Positions 1 through 5,810 of a stretch of DNA of 6,907 nt are shown in pieces. The stretch comes from Treponema sp. Its GTDB lineage: Bacteria > Spirochaetota > Spirochaetia > Treponematales > Breznakiellaceae. The number at the start of each line of letters is the position of its first letter. The stretch's first letter is position 1. Below the pieces are notes generated by a model. It was not told the origin of the DNA. It saw only the letters and a list, made by a program, of their open reading frames with translations, and searched no databases. Location: assembly GCA_031273405.1 (NCBI GenBank), contig JAISRW010000148.1:1-6907 (forward strand), written 5' to 3'. The translations under genes were made by a program, and so were the position numbers.

Positions 1-690
1 TATAAGCCGGGGCGTTTTTCCTTCAACGTCCGGGGCGGCAGGTGCGAGAACTGCCAGGGCGACGGGACCATACGGATCGAGATGAACTTTCTCCCGGATG
101 TGTATATCACCTGCGACGTGTGCCACGGGAGCCGTTTTAACAAAGAGACCCTGGAGATACGCTACAAAGGGAAGAATATTGCCGATGTTTTGGATATGAC
201 CATCGAAGAAGCGGCGGAATTCTTTGCACCTATTCCGAAGATTGCCCGGAAAATGGACACCCTGCTTTCGGTGGGCCTGGGCTACGTCAAGCTGGGCCAG
301 TCGGCCCTCACCCTTTCGGGCGGTGAAGCCCAGAGGGTCAAGCTTGCCCTGGAGCTTTCCAAGCGTTCCACCGGGAGAACCTTGTATATTCTGGACGAAC
401 CTACCACGGGGCTCCACTTTGCCGACGTAAAGCAGCTCATGGAAGTGATCCAGCGCCTGGTGAATCAGGGCAACACGGTGGTCATGATCGAGCACAACCT
501 GGACGTGCTTCTCCAGGCGGATTACATTATCGACCTGGGGCCCGAAGGGGGCGACAGGGGAGGCGGGGTTGTGGTCACGGGAACCCCGGAAGAAGTGGCC
601 CGCTGGGCGCCTTCGTATACAGGACAGTATATCAAAGAAATGTTGGAACGGCAAAAGCGGCCGCGGCGGGGCCAGCCCCGGCGCAAATGA
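1..690 (+). CDS. uvrA: UvrA, excinuclease ABC subunit A, C-terminal part (5' truncated by window)
   Basis: This is the DNA damage-recognition ATPase of nucleotide excision repair, which loads UvrB at lesions in the cytoplasm. The frame is open from base 1, so the true start lies upstream; 229 residues are visible of a protein usually about 940 long. Visible in order: the C-terminal zinc module (Cys15, 18, 38 and 41 of the fragment, CX2C-X19-CX2C); the ABC signature LSGGEAQR from residue 105; Walker [14 protein letters not shown] with Asp132 and Glu133; the switch histidine His165 in MIEHNLDVL; and the family ending with [11 protein letters not shown] and a YTGQYIK-like tail, then a basic Arg/Lys-rich end. 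All expected C-terminal motifs are intact, so the gene looks functional. Its TGA overlaps the ATG of the following LptD-like gene by four bases. An internal Met at position 82 is not the real start, because the zinc finger begins before it. Confidence 0.97.
   Translation, partial: YKPGRFSFNVRGGRCENCQGDGTIRIEMNFLPDVYITCDVCHGSRFNKETLEIRYKGKNIADVLDMTIEEAAEFFAPIPKIARKMDTLLSVGLGYVKLGQSALTLSGGEAQRVKLALELSKRSTGRTLYILDEPTTGLHFADVKQLMEVIQRLVNQGNTVVMIEHNLDVLLQADYIIDLGPEGGDRGGGVVVTGTPEEVARWAPSYTGQYIKEMLERQKRPRRGQPRRK
687..690 (+). promoter_or_regulatory. ATGA stop/start overlap, probable translational coupling
   Basis: The ATG of the LptD-like gene (687-689) overlaps the TGA of uvrA (688-690). No good purine-rich ribosome binding site stands upstream; 667-680 instead folds as a short GC hairpin (CGGGG, CCAG loop, CCCCG) ending seven bases before the ATG. 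Ribosomes ending uvrA would melt this hairpin and could restart directly. The start is supported by the clean signal peptide that follows it. The coupling is inferred. Confidence 0.6.
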
Positions 691-3600
691 AGCGATTTTT
701 ACCGGCTGTTTTTTTGTTTCTCATACCGGTACTTTTTTCCGTTTCCCAGGCGGAAGAAAGCGGAAGTCCTCCGCAGGAGGACAGGCCTCCACGGGAGGAC
801 GCGCCGTCTTTGGCGGCCGGGTCTCCGGAGGAGGCCGGTGAATCTCCGGGTGAAGTTTCCCCGGAAGAAATCTCCCCTGACGGTGAGCAGCCTGAGGAGG
901 AACCGGAGGACCCGAACGCCGCCATCATCAGGATGGATATTAATACCTCGACCTTCATGGAACTGGCTTCTTGGTGCAGAAGCCTGGGCCTAAGCGAAGG
1001 GGGAACCAGGGACGAACTTGCCAACCGCCTGAGGAGCCATTATAAGCTGCCCGCCGAAGGGGGTACGATTTCGTCTGAGGCGAAGATCATCACCATCGAG
1101 TCGGCCAGAACCACCGAATACTTTACCCTGGACATAGTCGACGAGGAATACGCCCGGCTCCGGGGGGATGTGGTGATAAGCCTCAAAGACGGCGAGGCAG
1201 TCCACCGGGTCAAGGCATGGGAAATTCTTTACAACCGGACCAGAAACCTCCTGACCGCCTCGGGGGGGGTGGAGTATGTCAAGGAAGAGGGCGACACCAT
1301 CGAAACCTTCAAGGGCGATTCTATCGTGGTCAATCTTGATAACTGGTCCAGCATTTTTGTGGACGGTGTGTCCGAGCGTTCTGTTTCGGGGAGCGAGACG
1401 GCCTACCGCTTCGCCGGGACCGTCATTTCCCGGAGCGGCGAAGAAGTGACGGTGCTTACGGGAGCGGAAATCACCAACGCGACTAACGAAGAAGCCTTCT
1501 GGTCCCTGAACGCTTCCAAGCTTTGGCTGCTTCCCGGTTCCGACTGGGCCATATTCAACGCAGTGCTTAAGGTCGGCAACATTCCCGTTTTGTATCTCCC
1601 TTTCTTCTTTTATCCCTCCGATGAGATTGTTTTTCATCCTGTGGTCGGCTACCGTTCCAGGGAGGGCACGTTCCTCCAGACCACTACCTATATTTTGGGC
1701 CGGCCCAAGACAACGGATGCATCGGAAAATTCCCTGACCAAAATATTCGGAAGCAGCTCGGACATGGAAAAGACCCGGGAAGGGGTATTCCTCCGCAGCA
1801 CCGGCAAGAAGTACCGCGACCCCAACGATACCCGGCTTTCGGTGATCTTCGACGCCTACGCTAATCTGGGGGCCTATCTGGGAACCGAGATGGCCCTGCC
1901 CAAAATCGGATCTTTCGGCGCCACGGACCTTTCCTTCGGCTTGGGCTTCACCCGGAACGTGTACCTGCTCCCCTACGGCAATTCGCCCTTCGCCAACTAC
2001 GACGGCAAGAGCGACTGGAATTCCTCCCGGCTCTTTTCTTTTGACATGCCCTTCCGGTACCGGTTCAAACTGACCGGGTCTTATTCGGGCAAATACGGGT
2101 CCTTTTCCCTGAACTTCCCCCATTATTCGGACCCCTATGTGGACCAGGATTTTTTGAACCGGTCGGAAACATTGGACTGGCTCGGCATGATCCGCGAAGG
2201 CTCTGCGGAGGAGGAAGAAACCACTACCACCGATACCATCATGAGCAGCTACGAATGGAGGCTGAACGGTTCTCTGTCTCCCAATGTTTCAGCCTTTTCT
2301 CCCTACCTTTCCTCTCTTTCGATTTCGAGTATCTCCAGCGCCCTGTCCTTCAGTACCAGATCCTCAGTCAGATACGCGAGCACCCCCGATCCGGCAAGGG
2401 TGTTTTTCTTTCCCAACAGGTTTACCCTCTATTCGATCAACGCCGCCGCCGCCGGAACTCCCTTCACCCTGGGCGGCGGCTCTCCTCCCCCGGCGGCGGG
2501 CGGCCAGGAAGAGTCGGCCGCCCCCGGAGACGCCCTGCTGCCCGCCCCGCCCCGCTCCCCCTGGGAGAGCGCCGGGCCGGAAGAGACCCCCGCCGACCGG
2601 TCCCCCACCGATGCCTACAGCCTGACGCCTCCGGTGTTGAGCCAGACCTTTGAGACCGGCGCTTCCGGAAGCCCCAAGCTTGCTTTTGATTACCGCTTGA
2701 GCCCCTCTACCGCATCGGAACTCCAGTTCAGATCTTCCCAGACAAACTGGAAAGAAGCGGAGGACATTGACTGGAGCGAAGTTTCTTCGGTGCTTTCCAG
2801 AATCAGGAGCGACGCCAGCGTGGGGCTGACCCTAAGCCAGACAGGCCATAGCATAGCGTATTCAAACTCCTTCAGGCTGAGCGGAACCGGCACATGGCAG
2901 GATTATATGTTTTTAAACGAGGATGCCGAGGAATTCGCCGCCACAGGCGCGCTAAAAGCCGCCCGGGACCGGGCCTACAACGAGACTTATTTTACCTCTT
3001 CCTGGGAATACGGCGCTACCTTTCAGCCCCTTTATTTCAGCCCTACATGGAGAAACTCCAACCTTCAATACAATGTGAAGGGGCTCTTCGCCAAGACCAA
3101 GGTGGATACGTCGGGGGCAGATCCTGACTGGGATATGGTCTACGGCAAGTGGAACAAGGAAGATCTGGATACCCATCAGGTTGTGACGAATCTTGCCGCT
3201 TCGGTGAGGGATTATAACCAGAACCTCTCCGTAACCGCCGTTCTTCCCCCGGAAGATACTTCTCTGGCTGGAAACGCCACCTTCCGGGTCTGGATTAGCG
3301 AAACCAACGCCAGGGGCAGGATTCTCAATCCCTACGAAGAAGAGAAAAGGAGCTTTGAGCCTGTCTATGTGACCGAGACCCTGAAGTTCGGCGGCGCCGG
3401 TTCTTTCCAGCAGTACCTGGTCTACGATCCGGAAATCGAAGAATTCACCACCCTTACCTCGAGCCTGTCCCTTTCCGGCCTGACCGCTTCCTATACGGCG
3501 GTTTATGACTGGTCGTATAAGTTTGTGCCAGATAACCCTGCTGCTCCGACAAGGTGGACCTGGGCCCAGCAGACAGGAGCGGGCAAACACCTTATCCCCA

Positions 3601-4157
3601 GGGAATTCCGTATGGCTTATGCAAAGACCTTTAAAACCGAGGGGCTCTGGGATAACCGGCTTTCCTTTTCCGTGAATTTGAATACCGGCGTTGGTTTTAA
3701 CCTGCAGCAGTATACCAGTTCGAGGTACAATTTTTCGCTGGGTTTTACCACGGGGATAACGAATTTTCTGGATGTAACCTTTTCCACCACCTCCGAAAAC
3801 GCCCAGTTCTTCCGGTATTTCAGTAATATTCCCTTTTTCGATGATTTTCCAAAAGATCTTTATCAGAATCAGGAAACCAACCTTTTTGTGGACCTCCTCA
3901 ATTCCTTCCGGTTTGACAACATAGAGCTGAGGAGGAGTTCGGGGTTCAAGCTGAAATCCTTCAGCCTCTCCCTCATCCACCACCTGGGAGACTGGAACGC
4001 CACCCTTACCATGACCCTTTCCCCCTATCTTGACCAGACCAGCTATCCCTATACCTATAAGTTCAACAACGAGATTGCCTTCCTGGTCCAGTGGGTCCCC
4101 ATCACCGAAATCAAAACCGATATACGCTATGACAAGGAAAAGCTCACCTTTAAGTAG
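687..4157 (+). CDS. lptD: LptD/OstA-like outer-membrane assembly protein with N-terminal SAP-like domain
   Basis: A 1156-residue exported protein. Residues 1-22 form a signal peptide (basic MKR, hydrophobic core, likely cleavage after SQA). Residues 23-77 are a Pro/Glu/Ser-rich linker. Residues 87-120 match the SAP helix-turn-helix pattern ([21 protein letters not shown]). Residues about 131-270 resemble the OstA/LptA jellyroll (repeated short beta strands, e.g. LRGDVVISL and [10 protein letters not shown]). From about residue 290, starting with the LptD-type motif [12 protein letters not shown] (299-310), the protein is a long series of alternating aromatic strands typical of an outer-membrane barrel. 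A Pro/Ala/Glu-rich insert covers residues 596-651. In Gram-negative bacteria LptD inserts lipopolysaccharide into the outer leaflet; model treponemes lack typical LPS, so the cargo here is open. E. coli LptD is 784 residues, so this one is much larger. It has only one cysteine (Cys97), so LptD-type disulfides cannot form. Family call is fairly secure, substrate is not. Confidence 0.85.
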   Translation: MKRFLPAVFLFLIPVLFSVSQAEESGSPPQEDRPPREDAPSLAAGSPEEAGESPGEVSPEEISPDGEQPEEEPEDPNAAIIRMDINTSTFMELASWCRSLGLSEGGTRDELANRLRSHYKLPAEGGTISSEAKIITIESARTTEYFTLDIVDEEYARLRGDVVISLKDGEAVHRVKAWEILYNRTRNLLTASGGVEYVKEEGDTIETFKGDSIVVNLDNWSSIFVDGVSERSVSGSETAYRFAGTVISRSGEEVTVLTGAEITNATNEEAFWSLNASKLWLLPGSDWAIFNAVLKVGNIPVLYLPFFFYPSDEIVFHPVVGYRSREGTFLQTTTYILGRPKTTDASENSLTKIFGSSSDMEKTREGVFLRSTGKKYRDPNDTRLSVIFDAYANLGAYLGTEMALPKIGSFGATDLSFGLGFTRNVYLLPYGNSPFANYDGKSDWNSSRLFSFDMPFRYRFKLTGSYSGKYGSFSLNFPHYSDPYVDQDFLNRSETLDWLGMIREGSAEEEETTTTDTIMSSYEWRLNGSLSPNVSAFSPYLSSLSISSISSALSFSTRSSVRYASTPDPARVFFFPNRFTLYSINAAAAGTPFTLGGGSPPPAAGGQEESAAPGDALLPAPPRSPWESAGPEETPADRSPTDAYSLTPPVLSQTFETGASGSPKLAFDYRLSPSTASELQFRSSQTNWKEAEDIDWSEVSSVLSRIRSDASVGLTLSQTGHSIAYSNSFRLSGTGTWQDYMFLNEDAEEFAATGALKAARDRAYNETYFTSSWEYGATFQPLYFSPTWRNSNLQYNVKGLFAKTKVDTSGADPDWDMVYGKWNKEDLDTHQVVTNLAASVRDYNQNLSVTAVLPPEDTSLAGNATFRVWISETNARGRILNPYEEEKRSFEPVYVTETLKFGGAGSFQQYLVYDPEIEEFTTLTSSLSLSGLTASYTAVYDWSYKFVPDNPAAPTRWTWAQQTGAGKHLIPREFRMAYAKTFKTEGLWDNRLSFSVNLNTGVGFNLQQYTSSRYNFSLGFTTGITNFLDVTFSTTSENAQFFRYFSNIPFFDDFPKDLYQNQETNLFVDLLNSFRFDNIELRRSSGFKLKSFSLSLIHHLGDWNATLTMTLSPYLDQTSYPYTYKFNNEIAFLVQWVPITEIKTDIRYDKEKLTFK
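768..803 (+). repeat. 18-bp tandem repeat in the linker of the LptD-like gene, each unit a small hairpin
   Basis: Two adjacent 18-base units (768-785 and 786-803) match at 14 of 18 positions. Each contains CCTCC, a three-base loop (GCA or ACG) and GGAGG, so each can fold as a 5-bp hairpin. In protein they give PPQED and PPRED in the Pro/Glu linker just after the signal peptide. This looks like slippage in a low-complexity linker; the hairpins contain Shine-Dalgarno-like and anti-Shine-Dalgarno-like strands, possibly by chance. Confidence 0.6.
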
Positions 4158-4202
4158 CCCTCCCTGTTCCCTCACCCTTCTTCACTCTCCACTCGTTTCT
4201 CT
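4158..4202 (+). other. Pyrimidine-rich, G-poor tract after the LptD-like gene
   Basis: Immediately after the TAG stop, about 40 of 45 bases are C or T, with only two G residues. A C-rich, G-poor transcript is what Rho loading sites tend to look like, and an intrinsic-type terminator follows directly. A Rho role is inferred only from composition. No gene is visible in this stretch. Confidence 0.35.
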
Positions 4203-4219
4203 ATGAGTAAAAGATGAGC

Positions 4220-4248
4220 AAAAACCGAAGCCGGGTTTGGTTTTTTTT
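4220..4248 (+). terminator. Rho-independent-type terminator of the uvrA-lptD unit
   Basis: The arm AAAAACCGAA (4220-4229), loop GCCGGG (4230-4235) and arm TTTGGTTTTT (4236-4245) form a 10-bp stem with one G-U pair; a run of eight T residues (4241-4248) overlaps and follows it. The stem is AT-rich at its base and only moderately stable, but the position 62 bases after a stop codon and the T run fit a terminator for the upstream unit. Confidence 0.65.
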
Positions 4249-4249
4249 G

Positions 4250-4278
4250 TTGTAGGAATCGTTATCTTAGGATATACT
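4250..4278 (+). promoter_or_regulatory. Candidate sigma-70-type promoter for the RCC1 lipoprotein gene
   Basis: A -35-like TTGTAG (4250-4255; three of six match TTGACA) and a -10-like TATACT (4273-4278; five of six match TATAAT) are separated by 17 bases, directly after the terminator. Transcription would start near 4285 and give a leader of about 160 bases containing repeat copy A and the second hairpin. The weak -35 makes this a moderate call. Confidence 0.4.
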
Positions 4279-4300
4279 TATCAAAGATATATTTATCGAA
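4271..4300 (+). repeat. Tandem 15-bp direct repeat over the candidate -10/start region
   Basis: GATATACTTATCAAA (4271-4285) is followed at once by GATATATTTATCGAA (4286-4300); 13 of 15 positions match. A further TTATC occurs at 4262-4266. The first unit contains the candidate -10 box. Tandem repeats in this place can be operator sites for a regulator, or simply a duplicated -10 region; no regulator is identified. Confidence 0.5.
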
Positions 4301-4303
4301 ACA

Positions 4304-4360
4304 AAAGAGGCTTTCCCGTCGAACCGGAGGTTCGCACCGACCGGGTTTTTGGAAACCTTC
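4304..4360 (+). repeat. Structured intergenic repeat, copy A (upstream of RCC1 gene)
   Basis: This 57-base element matches copy B (5736-5792) at 49 of 57 positions without gaps and in the same orientation. It contains a central hairpin: CGAACC (4320-4325), loop GGA, GGTTCG (4329-4334), extended by GT/AC (4318-4319 with 4336-4337) around one bulged C. An outer stem pairs GAGG-C-TTTCC (4307-4316) with GGAAACCT-T-C (4351-4360), leaving single bulged bases. Copy A lies about 86 bases before the RCC1 start codon. It may be a leader RNA element, a REP/MITE-like dispersed repeat, or a recombination site; the sequence alone does not decide. Confidence 0.75.
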
Positions 4361-4368
4361 TTTATGGA

Positions 4369-4402
4369 GCTTTTCCCAAAACTCGGTTAGTTTTGGGAAA
4401 GC
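4369..4402 (+). other. Long hairpin in the RCC1 gene leader
   Basis: The arms 4369-4383 and 4389-4402 pair over 14 bp with one bulged T (4371) and the loop CGGTT (4384-4388). No clear T run follows, so it is not a standard terminator. Its right arm is part of GGGAAAGCCTC (4395-4405), which is also a perfect 11-base complement of GAGGCTTTCCC (4307-4317) at the start of repeat copy A. The two pairings exclude each other. Around it, GGAAACCTTCTT (4351-4362) recurs as GGAAACTTTCTT (4409-4420). Confidence 0.6.
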
Positions 4403-4434
4403 CTCTATGGAAACTTTCTTAAAAGAATAAAATC

Positions 4435-4439
4435 GAGGA
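4435..4439 (+). promoter_or_regulatory. Ribosome binding site of the RCC1 lipoprotein gene
   Basis: GAGGA lies six bases before the ATG at 4446, in an otherwise A-rich stretch. It fixes the start codon, and the signal peptide that follows agrees with it. Confidence 0.8.
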
Positions 4440-4445
4440 ATATAA

Positions 4446-5732
4446 ATGAAAAAAAATTGCGGAAAAACGGATGTTTTGCCGGTTCTCGCGGTTTTATCCC
4501 TGCTGGCTGTCCTTGGGGGCTGTAAAACCCCGGCGGATTCCCGGGACGATCCTTCCCTGAAGATACGGGATATTTTCGCCGGGGTTGCCAATGTTTTTGC
4601 GGTTAAAGAGGACGGAACCCTCTGGAGCGCCGGGTATAACCATTCCGGGCAGCTCGGCCTGGGGGAATTTAAAAATCCCGAAGGGGATGCTTCGCCCTGG
4701 ACTATTACTCAGATAAGGGAAGGGGGCGCCGGAGGGAATGGTTTCCTGGGGGTCAAGTCGGTGGCGGCCGGGGAAAACCACACGGTGATCCTCAAGGACG
4801 ACGGCACCCTCTGGGGGGCGGGGGATTCTCTGTACGGCGAACTGGGCGCGGGAGAGGCCGGGAAGCTGCCGGTTTTTACCCAGCTTAAGGACAACGGTTC
4901 CGGCGGAAGCGCTCTTTCGGGCGTTTCGGCGGTGGAGGCGGGAACCAACAGTACCTTCTTTATCAGGGACGGCGGCCTCTGGGCGGCGGGGTACAATTAT
5001 TACGGCGAGCTGGGAGCGGGGGACAGGGAAAACCGCTCCGTCTTTACCAGGGTTGAAAGCGCCGGAGGGGATGTTAAAACGGTTTCCGCCGGCGCCAGGC
5101 ACACGGTGATCCTTAAAAACGACGGCTCCGTCTGGGCTGCGGGGTATAATTTTAACGGCCAGTTGGGGCTGGGGACCAGGGAGGATAAAAACGCCTTTGT
5201 CTGTATCGAAGACGCCGGCACGGGGGTGATCGCTGCGGCGGCCGGCAATTACCATACGGTGATCCTCAAGGGCAACGGCTCGGTCTGGACCGCCGGGCAG
5301 AATTACCAGGGCCAGCTTGGCTTTGGCGGCAGGGAAAACAAGCTCACGTTTACCCAGGCGCCGGACGAACAGGGGAACCCCCTGAAGAGTGTCAAAGAAA
5401 TCGCCGCCCGGGGAGACCTGACCCTGGCCTATAAGAACGACGGGACCCTCCTCATGGCGGGCGCTTACGCGGTCCCCGAGGCTCCCCCGGCAGGGGAACT
5501 CCCCCCGGTGGAGGACGAAGCCGGCGGGGGGGTAAAAACACGCTTTGCCGCCCTTAAGAGCGACGGCGCCGCTTCTTTCGGGGAAATCAAAAAGATCATC
5601 CTGGGAAGCATGAGCGTCTATGTCATAACCGCCGACGGCCGCCTCTGGGCCGCCGGTTCCAACCGGTTTGGACAGCTCAATCTGGGCTACGATACCGAAG
5701 TGTCGCCGGTTTTACGATCGATATTTCCGTAA
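4446..5732 (+). CDS. RCC1-repeat beta-propeller lipoprotein
   Basis: A 428-residue protein. The N-terminus (basic MKK, hydrophobic core about residues 10-23, lipobox LGGC with Cys26) marks a lipoprotein exported and anchored in a membrane. The rest is built of RCC1-type blades with the pattern DG-x-LW-x-AG-xN-x-x-G-QLG-x-G, with blade motifs starting at residues 56, 119, 175, 226, 277, 332 and 397. Seven units match one closed propeller. Blade six is degenerate (DGTLLMAGAYAVPE lacks the QLG part) and carries a Pro/Gly/Glu-rich insert. The last unit is RLWAAGSNRFGQLNLG. Eukaryotic RCC1 is a nucleotide exchange factor for Ran, but bacterial members are mostly uncharacterised, and export makes a binding or surface role more likely; no ligand can be named. 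It has its own candidate promoter and a leader with repeat copy A, and is separated from the upstream gene by a terminator. Copy B follows four bases after its TAA. Confidence 0.88.
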   Translation: MKKNCGKTDVLPVLAVLSLLAVLGGCKTPADSRDDPSLKIRDIFAGVANVFAVKEDGTLWSAGYNHSGQLGLGEFKNPEGDASPWTITQIREGGAGGNGFLGVKSVAAGENHTVILKDDGTLWGAGDSLYGELGAGEAGKLPVFTQLKDNGSGGSALSGVSAVEAGTNSTFFIRDGGLWAAGYNYYGELGAGDRENRSVFTRVESAGGDVKTVSAGARHTVILKNDGSVWAAGYNFNGQLGLGTREDKNAFVCIEDAGTGVIAAAAGNYHTVILKGNGSVWTAGQNYQGQLGFGGRENKLTFTQAPDEQGNPLKSVKEIAARGDLTLAYKNDGTLLMAGAYAVPEAPPAGELPPVEDEAGGGVKTRFAALKSDGAASFGEIKKIILGSMSVYVITADGRLWAAGSNRFGQLNLGYDTEVSPVLRSIFP

Positions 5733-5735
5733 ACT

Positions 5736-5792
5736 AAAGAGACTTTCCCGTCGAACCGCAGGTTCGCACTAACCGGGTTCTGGGAAAAGTTC
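5736..5792 (+). repeat. Structured intergenic repeat, copy B (upstream of gnd)
   Basis: This is the second copy of the element at 4304-4360, in direct orientation. The central stem CGAACC/GGTTCG (5752-5757 with 5761-5766) is unchanged, while its loop differs (GCA instead of GGA). The outer stem pairs GACTTTCCC (5741-5749) with GGGAAAAGTTC (5782-5792), with one bulged A and slightly different pairs from copy A. Most differences fall in loops or keep outer pairing possible, which suggests selection for structure. It fills nearly the whole gap between the RCC1 stop codon and the gnd ribosome binding site. No separate terminator or clear promoter is visible in the gap. Confidence 0.75.
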
Positions 5793-5800
5793 TAACATTA

Positions 5801-5804
5801 GGAG
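5801..5804 (+). promoter_or_regulatory. Ribosome binding site of gnd
   Basis: GGAG lies six bases before the ATG at 5811 and only eight bases after the end of repeat copy B. It supports this start, as does the nucleotide-binding fold that begins within the first residues. Confidence 0.8.
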
Positions 5805-5810
5805 TATGCA

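Noticed and set aside
990..4175. Long minus-strand open frames opposite the LptD-like gene (377 and 407 codons)
   Set aside because: They lie wholly or almost wholly opposite a well-supported gene, show no recognisable family, and are expected from the GC-rich codon bias.
4369..4402. Hairpin read as a second Rho-independent terminator
   Set aside because: The stem is long but is followed by a mixed sequence (CTCTATGGAAAC) without a T run, and it lies between a likely promoter and its gene.
4237..4422. A 61-codon open frame starting with TTG, with a hydrophobic N-terminus
   Set aside because: It starts inside the terminator stem, has no ribosome binding site, and its second half is the structured repeat and hairpin, which is intergenic at the other copy. 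Chance frame.
4494..5255. Minus-strand open frame of 253 codons opposite the RCC1 gene
   Set aside because: It mirrors the repeated blades and is a shadow of the repeat composition.
4304..5792. Integron gene cassette with attC sites around the RCC1 gene
   Set aside because: The layout (structured direct repeats around one gene) is suggestive and an integron is known in T. denticola, but I do not find the paired core sites RYYYAAC and GTTRRRY at the ends of both copies; TAAC occurs only in copy B. Kept only as a test for the repeat finding.
4304..5792. CRISPR array or insertion sequence ends
   Set aside because: Only two copies exist, more than 1.4 kb apart, with a lipoprotein gene between them and no transposase or cas gene.
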